Assembly (NCBI GenBank): GCA_003485325.1
Contig: DMZI01000056.1
Coordinates: forward strand, 1 to 33,983
Direction: 5' to 3'
From: Desulfotomaculum sp.
GTDB taxonomy: Bacteria > Bacillota > Desulfotomaculia > Desulfotomaculales > Nap2-2B
Length of the DNA: 33,983 bases
Part shown: piece after piece, positions 14,960-23,349 of the stretch
Numbering within the stretch: the first letter of the stretch is position 1
Layout of the letters: each line of letters opens with the position of its first letter
Program-made: the position numbers and the translations under genes
Notes under the pieces: generated by a model
The model's input: the letters and a program-made list of their open reading frames with translations, nothing else
What the model was told of the DNA's origin: nothing
The model's database searches: none

Positions 14960-15028
14960 AGGAAGGTCAATGCTTATAATGCGATTTTGGCCTTGCAAAC
15001 ATGAGCACGCTTAACAGTTGGCCTTCCT
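14960..15028 (+). other. Inverted repeat with two competing partners between dapL and the aspB-like gene
   Basis: AGGAAGGTCAA (14960-14970) can pair with TTGGCCTTCCT (15018-15028; 11 bp with one G-U). Its inner AAGGTCAA can instead pair with TTGGCCTT at 14987-14994. A T6 run (15036-15042 region) follows after about 10 nt. It could be a terminator with a long loop or an attenuator. Confidence 0.3.
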
Positions 15029-15050
15029 AATGCAAGATTTTTTCAGGACA

Positions 15051-15079
15051 AATACACAAGAACCGTCCCCTTGTATTTT
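15051..15079 (-). repeat. Single REP-like unit
   Basis: AATACACAAG...CCTTGTATTT around AACCGTCCC. It is a lone unit, 4 bp upstream of the AGGAGG site of the aspB-like gene, so it lies in the leader of that mRNA. Confidence 0.75.
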
Positions 15080-15096
15080 ATTTAGGAGGTTTGATA

Positions 15097-16296
15097 ATGA
15101 TACTGTCAGAACGAGCATTGAAGCTCAGCCCATCACCCACACTGGTCATCGACGCCCAGGCAAAGAAACTTATTGCGTCCGGAGAAAGTGTTATAAATTT
15201 TGGAGCGGGTGAGCCGGATTTTGATACTCCGGAGCATATTAAACAGGCCGCTATTGAAGCCATCCAAAGAGGAATGACTAAATATACACCGGTATCGGGT
15301 ATACCGGCCTTAAAGCAGGCAATTGTTGAAAAGTTCAAAAAGGACAATGGTCTTGATTATAATACCGATCAAATTGTTGTCTCGGCAGGGGGCAAACACT
15401 GCCTGTATAACGCAATCCAGGTCCTCTGCGAAGCGGGCAGGGAGGTTATCGTCCCGGCGCCGTACTGGGTCAGTTACTTTGAGCAGATCAAGTTGGCCGG
15501 AGCTACACCCGTAATAGTAGAAACAGAAGCGGAAAACGGCTATAAATTGACTGTTGATAAATTGAAATCCGTATTCAATGAACGGACCGCGATGCTTATT
15601 TTAAATTCCCCCTGCAACCCTACCGGTACGGTATACAGCAGGAGCGAACTGACTGCGCTGGGAGAATTTTTAATTGATAAGGACATTACAATCGTTTCGG
15701 ACGAGATCTATGAAATGCTTGTTTACGGCGGCAGCGAACATGTCAGTATTGCATCTCTCGACCCTGCCTTAAAAGAAAAGACGGTTATTATCAATGGCGT
15801 CTCAAAGGCATATTCAATGACCGGATGGCGTATTGGTTATTCATCCTCCTGTCTGCCTGTTGCAAAGGCCATGTCCGATCTGCAGAGCCATTCGACTTCG
15901 AATCCAACATCCATTGCCCAGGCGGCAAGTGTAAGCGCTTTGACCGGAACTCAGGAACCATCGAAAAAAATGGTGATTGAATTTGAAAAGAGGAGGAATT
16001 ATATGTATGAGAGGTTGACGGCAATAAAAGGCGTTGCCTGCCGCCTCTCCGAGGGAGCTTTCTATCTGTTTCCCTGCATTAAAAACTATTTGGGATGCTC
16101 ATATAAAGGAAGACAGTTAAACAGTTCATCCGATTTGGCCGGCATCCTCTTAGAAGAGGCAAAGGTAGCCGTAGTTCCGGGAGTTGCTTTCGGTGACGAC
16201 AACTGCTTCCGGCTTTCTTACGCCACTTCCATGGAGAATATTACAGAAGGCCTCAACCGCATAGAAAACTTTTTTAAAGATATTGATATTAAATAA
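15097..16296 (+). CDS. Class I/II PLP aminotransferase, aspartate aminotransferase-like
   Basis: About 399 residues of fold-type I PLP enzyme. Motifs: LSPSPTLVIDAQAKKLIASGESVINFGAGEPDFDTPEHI, KYTPVSGIPALKQAI, VSAGGKHCLYNA, VPAPYWVSYFEQI, LNSPCNPTGTVY, VSDEIYEMLVYGG, PLP lysine Lys237 in NGVSKAYSMTGWRIGY, and C-terminal CFRLSYATS with the carboxylate-binding Arg. The pattern fits the Ib-type AspB family, which transfers amino groups between aspartate and 2-oxoglutarate; some members also accept prephenate, and this cannot be excluded. ATG 15097 has AGGAGG (15084-15089) 7 nt upstream. It stands after dapL, and aspartate is the precursor of the DAP pathway, so a joint role is plausible. A long alternative with TTG 15091 overlaps the site. 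Confidence 0.88.
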   Translation: MILSERALKLSPSPTLVIDAQAKKLIASGESVINFGAGEPDFDTPEHIKQAAIEAIQRGMTKYTPVSGIPALKQAIVEKFKKDNGLDYNTDQIVVSAGGKHCLYNAIQVLCEAGREVIVPAPYWVSYFEQIKLAGATPVIVETEAENGYKLTVDKLKSVFNERTAMLILNSPCNPTGTVYSRSELTALGEFLIDKDITIVSDEIYEMLVYGGSEHVSIASLDPALKEKTVIINGVSKAYSMTGWRIGYSSSCLPVAKAMSDLQSHSTSNPTSIAQAASVSALTGTQEPSKKMVIEFEKRRNYMYERLTAIKGVACRLSEGAFYLFPCIKNYLGCSYKGRQLNSSSDLAGILLEEAKVAVVPGVAFGDDNCFRLSYATSMENITEGLNRIENFFKDIDIK

Positions 16297-16318
16297 TAAT
16301 GATAACGGAGGAAATTCC

Positions 16319-17197
16319 TTGCTCAGAAGCATGACTGGCTATGGCCGGGGAGAAGCTACAGCTTTAGGAAAAAAACTAACCATAGAGTTAAAGGCGGTAA
16401 ACCATCGATACAGTGAAGTAGTCGTTAGACTGCCTAAAAGCATGAATCAACTTGAAGACAGGGTCCGCCAATACGTTCAGTCAAAAATTTCCCGCGGACG
16501 TGTCGATTGCTATTTTACGGTTGAAGAATCAGCCAGTAAAATTATAAAGGTGAAAGTTGACAAAAATCTTGCTACATCGTATTATAAGGCAATAAAAGAA
16601 GTATTCAGCGAATTAAATATTTCCGGGGAAGTCGGTCCTGAACATATTTTATCTCTTCCCGGCCTGCTGACTTTGGAAGAACCTGATGATGACATTGAAA
16701 ATTTTTGGCCGGTTGTTCATCAGGCGCTTGAGGAAGCAGTTGGCTCTTTGTTGGAAATGCGCAGCAAAGAGGGAAAAAGGCTTCAGGAAGATATCCGCTG
16801 CCGCATAAAAAAGATTAAACAGCTAAACTCTGAGATAGAAAAACGGGCGCCGCTTGTTACACAGGAATATAGGACGCGACTTAATCAACGACTGCAGGAG
16901 TTATTGCCCGAAAGCAGGGTTGACCCCGGAAGAATGGTTACCGAAGTAGCTTTTTTTGCGGAGCGTTCCAATATCACCGAAGAGAATGTACGCATCCAAA
17001 GTCACCTTTCACAATTGATCTCGTCTTTAGATGCAGAAGAACCTGTAGGGCGCAAACTTGATTTCTTAATCCAGGAAATTAATCGTGAGATAAATACGAT
17101 TGCTTCCAAAGCCAACGACTTACTGATCAGTCAAACTGCTGTCGAGGTTAAGAGTGAACTTGAGAAAATTCGCGAACAAGTTCAAAATGTGGAGTAG
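16319..17197 (+). CDS. yicC: YicC/YloC family endoribonuclease
   Basis: 292 residues. The start LRSMTGYGRGEATALGKKLTIELKAVNHRYSEVVVRLPKSMNQLEDRVRQYVQSKISRGRVDCYFTVE is the YicC N-terminal domain, and the C-terminal DUF1732 part ends with RKLDFLIQEINREINTIASKANDLLISQTAVEVKSELEKIREQVQNVE. YicC-type proteins are metal-dependent endoribonucleases implicated in small-RNA and mRNA turnover. TTG 16319 is chosen because GGAGG (16307-16311) lies 7 nt upstream and family members begin with SMTGYG; the frame is open further upstream but overlaps the previous gene. It heads the conserved yicC-remA-gmk-rpoZ-coaBC-priA-def-fmt cluster. It is 22 bp after the aminotransferase stop. Confidence 0.94.
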   Translation: MLRSMTGYGRGEATALGKKLTIELKAVNHRYSEVVVRLPKSMNQLEDRVRQYVQSKISRGRVDCYFTVEESASKIIKVKVDKNLATSYYKAIKEVFSELNISGEVGPEHILSLPGLLTLEEPDDDIENFWPVVHQALEEAVGSLLEMRSKEGKRLQEDIRCRIKKIKQLNSEIEKRAPLVTQEYRTRLNQRLQELLPESRVDPGRMVTEVAFFAERSNITEENVRIQSHLSQLISSLDAEEPVGRKLDFLIQEINREINTIASKANDLLISQTAVEVKSELEKIREQVQNVE

Positions 17198-17233
17198 TTA
17201 AATATTTCACATTTCAAGAACAGGGGAGGAAAG

Positions 17234-17512
17234 ATGGATATTAAATTAATCAACATAGGGTTTGGAAATATTGTTTCGGCTAACCGGATCATAGCAATTG
17301 TCGGTCCTGAATCGGCGCCTATTAAAAGAATTATCAACGAAGCTCGTGATCGCGGCATGCTGGTGGACGCTACTTACGGCCGCCGTACAAGAGCTGTGAT
17401 CATTACAGACAGCGACCATGTGATTTTATCAGCCGTCCAACCCGAAACAGTGGCAAACCGCCTTGGCAGCAAAGAGGCGCACTCTACAGCAGTTGAAGAG
17501 CAGGAAAAATAA
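17234..17512 (+). CDS. remA: RemA-like regulatory protein (DUF370)
   Basis: 92 residues: IKLINIGFGNIVSANRIIAIVGPESAPIKRIINEARDRGMLVDATYGRRTRAVIITDSDHVILSAVQPETVANRL is the full DUF370/RemA pattern. In Bacillus RemA is a DNA-binding protein that forms ring-like oligomers and activates biofilm matrix genes; the basic GRRTRA segment is important for DNA binding. The gene order yicC-remA-gmk-rpoZ is widespread in Firmicutes, including species without the matrix genes, so here it may have a wider role. ATG 17234 has GGGGAGG upstream. The last ~16 residues are acidic and variable. Confidence 0.93.
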   Translation: MDIKLINIGFGNIVSANRIIAIVGPESAPIKRIINEARDRGMLVDATYGRRTRAVIITDSDHVILSAVQPETVANRLGSKEAHSTAVEEQEK

Positions 17513-17522
17513 ATAGGTTGAC

Positions 17523-18104
17523 ATGATGGAGCAGGGTATTTTAACTATAATGTCAGGGCCTTCCGGAGTAGGAAAAGGTACTGTGGCAAAGGCTCTGCTG
17601 GAAAAAACGAAAGACCTGGTTTACTCCATATCTGCTACTACCCGTCTTCCCAGAGAAGGTGAAGTTAACGGGAGTAGTTATTATTTTCTTCCGGCAGATG
17701 AATTTCGCAAAAAGATAGACCGTCAGGAATTTTTAGAATGGGCTCAAATTTATGGCAATTTCTATGGCACACTTCGGTTGCCTGTAGAATGCGCTCTGTC
17801 CGGCGGTAAAGATGTGCTTCTTGAGATAGACGTCCAGGGAGGCATACAGGTCAAGCAAAAATTCCCTCAAGCGGTTTTGATTTTTCTCCTTCCCCCAAGT
17901 CAGGATGAATTGGAATCCCGCTTAACAAAAAGAGCGAGTGAACCTAAAGCGGATATAAAAAAACGATTAAGTTGGGCGGAAGAAGAATTTGAATACCTTA
18001 AGCTTTATGATTACGCAGTAGTTAACGACCGGGTTGACGAAGTTGTTTTAAAGGTCCAATCTATCATAGTGGCTGAAAAATGCCGTACCTGGCGGTTGAA
18101 ATGA
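17523..18104 (+). CDS. gmk: Guanylate kinase
   Basis: Gmk phosphorylates GMP to GDP with ATP in the cytosol and is essential for GTP supply. The 193-residue protein has the P-loop MSGPSGVGKGTV, the GMP-binding stretch YSISATTRLPREGEVNGSSYYFL, FLEWAQIYGNFYGT, VLLEIDVQGG, IFLLPPSQDELESRL and the lid region with RASEPKADIKKRL. YGTLR is slightly different from the usual YGT(P/S) but within variation. ATG 17523 is followed directly by a second ATG (17526). It begins 10 bp after remA and lies 31 bp before rpoZ in the same operon. Confidence 0.96.
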   Translation: MMEQGILTIMSGPSGVGKGTVAKALLEKTKDLVYSISATTRLPREGEVNGSSYYFLPADEFRKKIDRQEFLEWAQIYGNFYGTLRLPVECALSGGKDVLLEIDVQGGIQVKQKFPQAVLIFLLPPSQDELESRLTKRASEPKADIKKRLSWAEEEFEYLKLYDYAVVNDRVDEVVLKVQSIIVAEKCRTWRLK

Positions 18105-18135
18105 GGACGCAAAATATATACCTGGGGGGAAAAGA

Positions 18136-18351
18136 ATGAACAAACTATCCCTGGATGTTTTAATGCGTAAAGTTGATAACCGTTATTCTCTTGTGGTCAT
18201 TACCGCTAAAAGAGCGCGTTTTATTACAGAAACTGAAGAAAGCGGTAAGGTTGCCAATAACAATAACGGCAATAAGCCTGTTACAATGGCTTTACAGGAT
18301 ATAGCCAACGACAGGGTAAAATTTTTGCATACGCGGCAGGGGAGGAAGTAA
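18136..18351 (+). CDS. rpoZ: DNA-directed RNA polymerase subunit omega
   Basis: 71 residues; LDVLMRKVDNRYSLVVITAKRAR is the omega signature that wraps the C-terminal part of beta-prime and helps assemble RNA polymerase. It is followed by a variable Asn-rich link and KPVTMALQDIANDRVKF, the second conserved helix. ATG 18136 has GGGGGG upstream at good spacing. It lies in its usual place between gmk and coaBC, and its stop is 4 bp before the coaBC start, so translation is probably coupled. Confidence 0.95.
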   Translation: MNKLSLDVLMRKVDNRYSLVVITAKRARFITETEESGKVANNNNGNKPVTMALQDIANDRVKFLHTRQGRK

Positions 18352-18355
18352 CAAG

Positions 18356-19564
18356 ATGCTGGCGGGTAAGTTTGTCACTCTCGGTATTACAGGCAGTATC
18401 GCTGCCTTTAAGGCGGCAAACCTGGCTAGTTTATTGAGCAAAACGGGGGTTGACGTACATGTGGTAATGACAGACGCAGGCCAAAAATTTGTAACACCCC
18501 TGACCTTTCAGGCGCTTACAAAAAATCATGTTCATACGGGTTCTTTTGGAGCGCCGTCCGATTTCCATATACCCCATATTGCATTAGCCCAAAAGGCCGA
18601 TTTAATTGCCATAGCGCCTGCAACTGCTGATATTTTGGGGAAAATAGCTCATGGAATTGCAGATGATCTTTTAACAACTATAGTAATGGCAGCTACCTGC
18701 CCTGTCTTGATCTGTCCCGCCATGAACGTTCATATGTACAATAATTCGGCCACGCAGGCCAATCTGGCCCGGTTAAAAGAATTAAACTATCTGATTATGG
18801 AAGCGGGAACAGGATACCTGGCCTGTGGTGAACATGGCCAGGGAAGATTCCCCGAACCAGAACTAATCTACCAGCAGATTATTCAACTTATTTCCCCGGC
18901 AGGAGACTTTAGAGGAATTTCCGTCCTGATTACCGCCGGTGGGACAAGAGAGCCGCTGGATCCTGTACGATTTATTTCAAACAGGAGTTCGGGGAAAATG
19001 GGATTTGCCCTTGCCCGCTCCGCAGCAACAAGGGGCGCTGATGTTACATTAGTCTCTGCGCCTACAAATTTACCCACTCCACCTGGAATAAGATTTATTC
19101 CGGTTGAAACTGCAGCGGAAATGCAATGCGCCGTGGTAGATATTTTTCCAAATTTCGACGTAGTGATCAAAGCAGCCGCAGTCGCCGATTTCAGGCCTGC
19201 AAAACCATCAAAAAATAAGATTAAAAAAGATAAGGATAAGAACCTTGTTATTGAGTTTGAAAAAAACACTGACATTCTAATGGAAATCGGAAAAATAAAG
19301 AAGCCCAATCAGGTGCTCGTTGGTTTTGCCGCCGAAACTGAAAACATGATCGAATCAGCGTGTCAAAAAATTGAGCAAAAAAACCTCGATCTGATAGTTT
19401 CTAATGATATTACCCTTCCAGGGGCCGGATTTGACTCAGACACAAATATTGTTAAATTAATCTACCGCAACGGGGAAATAATTGACCTCCCATTAATGGA
19501 CAAGCTTGATGTAGCGGGCCGGATCCTTGACGCTGCATTGCTGCTGCACCGCCAATGCCCCTAG
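18356..19564 (+). CDS. coaBC: Bifunctional phosphopantothenoylcysteine synthase/decarboxylase
   Basis: 402 residues with two domains. The N-terminal flavoprotein decarboxylase (CoaC, about 1-180) has GITGSIAAFKAANL, active-site His in SDFHIPHIALAQ, APATADILGKIAHGIADDLL, the PAMNVHMYNN substrate motif and the catalytic Cys in YLACGEHGQGRFPE. The C-terminal CTP-dependent ligase (CoaB, about 185-400) has ITAGGTREPLDPVRFISNRSSGKMG, KAAAVADFRP and the KIKKDKDK loop. It condenses 4'-phosphopantothenate with cysteine and decarboxylates the product to 4'-phosphopantetheine. ATG 18356 is 4 bp after rpoZ and has GGGGAGG inside the rpoZ end. coaE (8651-9250) is the later CoA gene of this window. Confidence 0.95.
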   Translation: MLAGKFVTLGITGSIAAFKAANLASLLSKTGVDVHVVMTDAGQKFVTPLTFQALTKNHVHTGSFGAPSDFHIPHIALAQKADLIAIAPATADILGKIAHGIADDLLTTIVMAATCPVLICPAMNVHMYNNSATQANLARLKELNYLIMEAGTGYLACGEHGQGRFPEPELIYQQIIQLISPAGDFRGISVLITAGGTREPLDPVRFISNRSSGKMGFALARSAATRGADVTLVSAPTNLPTPPGIRFIPVETAAEMQCAVVDIFPNFDVVIKAAAVADFRPAKPSKNKIKKDKDKNLVIEFEKNTDILMEIGKIKKPNQVLVGFAAETENMIESACQKIEQKNLDLIVSNDITLPGAGFDSDTNIVKLIYRNGEIIDLPLMDKLDVAGRILDAALLLHRQCP

Positions 19565-19620
19565 CAACAAACAAAAACTTTTTCAAACTATAAGAGTTGC
19601 CTTTTGGGTAGGAGCAAGAT

Positions 19621-21834
19621 ATGCACGCCGAAGTTTTAATTAACCTGCCTGCACGACGGCTTGATCGAACTTTTTCCTACCGGGTTCCTATTGCCCTCGA
19701 AGGGCAGGTAACTACGGGCAGTCTGGTGCAAATCAGCTTTGGCAGGCAAAAAATTGAAGGCTACGTTACAAGCCTGAGAAATCCTGACGGGCCTGAACCC
19801 GCAGGCATTAAAGATCTTTCCGCAGTTATCGACAGAGGGCCTGTTTTTACCCACGAACAGTTAAACCTTGCCCTGTGGATGTCTTCGTATTATCTATGCC
19901 CCACCGTCAGTGCGCTGCAAACAATCATTTGGCCCCGGCTTGCCCGTTCTTCACGACAGGCGCCGGGTCTCTGGCCTTTAAGCCCCCCAGGATTAGAGGT
20001 TGTTTTTAAACGCGCTCCTTCCCAAAAAACTGCCTGGGAAACCGCTTTATCCCAACCTGGTTTAACACGCCTTGAACTGGCCGCAGCAGCAAAGGTTTCC
20101 GTCTCAGCAATAGATGCGTTAACAGCCAAAGGACTGCTAATCGCCCAAAAACGGGCAGGCAAACATCTATTAAACAACTTTGTTGAATCCCGGCCTTTTG
20201 ATTTGACTGCCCAACAGAAGACAGCTTTTGATCCGATCTTCGACCGGCTGAAGAAAAAAGAGCATGAAGTCTTTTTGCTTAACGGGATTACAGGAAGCGG
20301 AAAAACTGAGGTATACTGCCACAGTGTGGCTGCTGCGCTTAGAATGGGAAGGCAGGCTTTGATCCTGGTGCCGGAAATTGCTCTTACGCCGCAGATGCTG
20401 AATACTTTTCACTCGAGATTCGGGGAAGAAGTCGCAATCCTGCACAGCCGCCTTTCTGACGGGGAACGGCGTGATGAATGGCTGCGGATTAAAGAGGGCA
20501 GCGCAAATGTGGTCATGGGAACACGCTCGGCTCTGTTTGCGCCTGTTCAGAATCCGGGACTAATCGTTATCGACGAAGAACATGAACCATCTTATAAACA
20601 AGAAGAAAGTCCGCGTTACCATGCGCGTACGGCAGCGCTTGAAATTGCAAAAAACAAGCAGGCAGTCGTCGTTCTTGGAAGCGCGACACCATCTGTGGAA
20701 TCATTTTTCAGCGCTTCTTTCGCCGGAGCTTACCAACTCCTTACAATCAGCGAGCGTGTTGAAAAGAGATCCCTCCCCAAAATCCAGGTTGTTGATATGA
20801 GGGAAGAAATAAAAAAGGGCAACCAGGAACTGTTCAGCCAGGCTCTGCTCTCTTCAATTAAAGATCGTTTGGGCAAAAACGAGCAGACTATTTTGTTTTT
20901 AAACAGAAGGGGATTCTCAACATTCATATCATGCAGGGAATGCGGCCAGGTCATGAAATGCCCCCATTGTGACATATCACTGACCTACCACATTAACGGA
21001 CGCCTGGTCTGCCATTACTGCAATTATACTGTCGGCGCCCCAAGGTTTTGCCCATCCTGCAGAAGCAGTTATATAAGCTATTCCGGAACGGGGACCCAGA
21101 AAATTGAACTCGAAATAAAACGCCTGTTTCCTGACGCCAGGGTCCTGCGGATGGACAGCGACACCACGTCGCGCAAGGGATCCCATCAAAAAATACTGGA
21201 TACTTTTTGTCAGGGTAATGCAGACATCATGATCGGCACCCAGATGATTGCCAAAGGACTGGATATCCCCGCAGTTACTCTTGTAGGCGTAGTAAATGCC
21301 GATCTGACGCTGTATATGCCGGACTTCCGGGCTGCCGAGAGAACTTTTCAGCTCCTTACCCAGGTGGCGGGGCGTGCAGGCAGAAGCGATCTCGGAGGTG
21401 AAGTGATGATTCAGACACACTCACCTGAACACTTTGCAATTACTTCAGCCAGTGAACATGATTATCAGGCCTTTTTTGAACAGGAAATAAAAAACCGGGA
21501 AATTTTAAATTACCCGCCATTCACATCCCTTTGCAGATTCCTTTTTACGGGAACGGTCCATATGGAAGTAGAAAATGCAGCCAAAACTTTGTATAATATA
21601 TTAAGTGAAATTGTTAACAGTGAGGGACTTAATAACCAGGTACAAGTATTTAACGCCGTACCCGCCCCGGTAAACAGGATAAAAAATCGCTACCGCTGGC
21701 ACTTGATTTCTAGAGCATTATCTGTTAAGCAGCTTCAGGATATTTCAAGAGCCTGTCTTAATGAATTTGATCACCGCTATCCATCTTCTAAAATCAGAAT
21801 CATTGTTGACATAGAACCTCAGAATATGTTTTGA
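19621..21834 (+). CDS. priA: Primosomal protein N', replication restart helicase
   Basis: 737 residues. The N-terminal 3'-DNA-end binding domain (HAEVLINLPARRLDRTFSYRVP) and winged-helix region (about 105-190) precede a superfamily 2 helicase: Walker A GITGSGKTEVY (about 221-231), DEEH (about 317-320), GSATPS, and the C-terminal QMIAKGLD and QVAGRAGR motifs. Inserted are paired zinc sites, CRECG..MKCPHC and CHYCNY...CPSC (about 437-482), all eight Cys present. PriA recognises stalled forks and loads the replicative helicase away from the origin. ATG 19621 has TAGGAG upstream. It lies 56 bp after coaBC in the usual order before def and fmt. Confidence 0.96.
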   Translation: MHAEVLINLPARRLDRTFSYRVPIALEGQVTTGSLVQISFGRQKIEGYVTSLRNPDGPEPAGIKDLSAVIDRGPVFTHEQLNLALWMSSYYLCPTVSALQTIIWPRLARSSRQAPGLWPLSPPGLEVVFKRAPSQKTAWETALSQPGLTRLELAAAAKVSVSAIDALTAKGLLIAQKRAGKHLLNNFVESRPFDLTAQQKTAFDPIFDRLKKKEHEVFLLNGITGSGKTEVYCHSVAAALRMGRQALILVPEIALTPQMLNTFHSRFGEEVAILHSRLSDGERRDEWLRIKEGSANVVMGTRSALFAPVQNPGLIVIDEEHEPSYKQEESPRYHARTAALEIAKNKQAVVVLGSATPSVESFFSASFAGAYQLLTISERVEKRSLPKIQVVDMREEIKKGNQELFSQALLSSIKDRLGKNEQTILFLNRRGFSTFISCRECGQVMKCPHCDISLTYHINGRLVCHYCNYTVGAPRFCPSCRSSYISYSGTGTQKIELEIKRLFPDARVLRMDSDTTSRKGSHQKILDTFCQGNADIMIGTQMIAKGLDIPAVTLVGVVNADLTLYMPDFRAAERTFQLLTQVAGRAGRSDLGGEVMIQTHSPEHFAITSASEHDYQAFFEQEIKNREILNYPPFTSLCRFLFTGTVHMEVENAAKTLYNILSEIVNSEGLNNQVQVFNAVPAPVNRIKNRYRWHLISRALSVKQLQDISRACLNEFDHRYPSSKIRIIVDIEPQNMF

Positions 21835-21855
21835 AGCGAAAGGGGAAAACAGCTC

Positions 21856-22320
21856 TTGGCAGTATATCAGATTATCAAATATGGTGAAGACAACGGAATC
21901 TTGAGGGAAAAAGCGAAGAAAATTACAGCTATCACACCAAGCATAAATAAACTGCTTGATGACCTGCGCGATACGATGTACAGCTATAAAGGAGTCGGTC
22001 TCGCCGCTCCTCAGATAGGCGTGTCCAAACGGGCAATCGTGGTTGATACCGGCGAAAAACTCATTGAGTTGATCAATCCGGAAATTTGCGAACAGTCCGG
22101 AAGTGATAATTCCGAAGAAGGATGCCTAAGCCTGCCGGGAATGGCCGGAGATGTTGTCAGGGCAGTCCGGGTGCTGGTGAAGGGGCTCAAACGTAATGGT
22201 GAGGAAATTAAAATAGATGCCAAGGGTTATCAGGCCAGAGCTTTGCAGCATGAAATCGATCACCTTGAAGGAATTATTTTTACCGATAAGGCAACGAATT
22301 TACGAAAAGTAGTCGAATAA
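21856..22320 (+). CDS. def: Peptide deformylase
   Basis: Def removes the formyl group from the N-terminal methionine of new proteins. All three motifs are present in this 154-residue protein: GVGLAAPQIG, EEGCLSLPG (metal ligand Cys90) and QHEIDHLEG (His132, catalytic Glu133, His136). Length is on the short side, as in type I/III clostridial enzymes. The start is TTG 21856 with AAAGGGG upstream at about 8-9 nt; no ATG is available before the conserved region. It follows priA by 21 bp and precedes fmt by 14 bp; Fmt adds the formyl group that Def later removes, so their pairing is functional. Confidence 0.96.
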   Translation: MAVYQIIKYGEDNGILREKAKKITAITPSINKLLDDLRDTMYSYKGVGLAAPQIGVSKRAIVVDTGEKLIELINPEICEQSGSDNSEEGCLSLPGMAGDVVRAVRVLVKGLKRNGEEIKIDAKGYQARALQHEIDHLEGIIFTDKATNLRKVVE

Positions 22321-22334
22321 AGGAAGTTTTCAAG

Positions 22335-23273
22335 ATGCGTGTCATCTTTATGGGTACGCCCGTATTTGCTGTACCCTGTTTGAAAGCCCTCTTAAAAGAA
22401 GGGGTTCAGGTAGCCGGTGTTGTTACTCAGCCTGACCGACCAAAGGGAAGAGGGCAAAAAGACATTCCCAGTGCGGTTAAAGAAGAGGCGGCTCTTAACG
22501 GTCTGGATATTTACCAGCCTTTAAACTTGAAAGACTTTGCGTTTATCAGACTGTTAGAGAAACTATCCCCTGATGTAATTGTCGTCGTTGCTTTTGGCAG
22601 GATTCTGCCCAGGGTCATCCTTGATCTGCCTGTCCGGGGATGCATCAACGTCCATGCCTCTTTGCTGCCGCAGTACCGTGGCGCCGCCCCGATTCACCGG
22701 GCGATTATGAACGGTGAAAATATAACCGGAATTACAACCATGCTCATCAACGAAAGCCTGGACAGCGGCGATATTCTGCTTCAGGAAGCGTTACCGATCC
22801 ATAAGGAGGACACTGTTGGAACCCTGCATGACCGCCTGGCTCCACTGGGAGCGAAGCTTCTTGTTAAAACCCTGCAACTGATGGAAGCAGATGGTTTAAA
22901 ACCCGTCCCCCAGGATCATTCAAAAGCCACCTACGCGCGCATTATCTCTTCCGAAGATGAGGTCCTTGACTGGAACGCCCCCGCCGGCATAATTTTTAAT
23001 CATGTGCGGGGAATGAATCCCTGGCCAGGGGCTAAAACTACCATTGATGAGAAAATTCTCAAGATCTGGCGGGTGGAAGCTGTCGATCTTGAATGTTCAA
23101 AGGAAGTAACAATACCGGGGCAGGTGGTTGTTTCCGGCCCCGACGGCCTTGTGGTCCAGGCCAATCCCGGCCTGGTGAATGTGAAAGAACTGCAGTTGCA
23201 GGGCGGCAAACGCCTTCCGGCAGTTGATTTTTTGCGCGGTCATCCGGTCAGGATCGGAACAGTTCTCGGCTAA
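22335..23273 (+). CDS. fmt: Methionyl-tRNA formyltransferase
   Basis: 312 residues. Fmt transfers a formyl group from 10-formyl-tetrahydrofolate to Met-tRNA-fMet. It begins MRVIFMGTPVFAVPCLKALL, has the insertion loop VTQPDRPKGRGQ that contacts the tRNA acceptor stem, the catalytic INVHASLLPQYRGAAPIHRAIMNGE motif (Asn, His) and ITTMLINESLDSGDIL with the catalytic Asp. The C-terminal OB-like domain starts after NHVRGMNPWPGAKT. ATG 22335 follows AGGAAG. It is the last gene of the conserved cluster; a 76-bp gap without a clear terminator precedes tldD. Confidence 0.96.
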   Translation: MRVIFMGTPVFAVPCLKALLKEGVQVAGVVTQPDRPKGRGQKDIPSAVKEEAALNGLDIYQPLNLKDFAFIRLLEKLSPDVIVVVAFGRILPRVILDLPVRGCINVHASLLPQYRGAAPIHRAIMNGENITGITTMLINESLDSGDILLQEALPIHKEDTVGTLHDRLAPLGAKLLVKTLQLMEADGLKPVPQDHSKATYARIISSEDEVLDWNAPAGIIFNHVRGMNPWPGAKTTIDEKILKIWRVEAVDLECSKEVTIPGQVVVSGPDGLVVQANPGLVNVKELQLQGGKRLPAVDFLRGHPVRIGTVLG

Positions 23274-23349
23274 AAGACGGTTTAAGAAAATAAATTGATC
23301 AATAATAGAAGTACCTTATGGTAAATATATTCATAAAAGAGGTGAGTAA

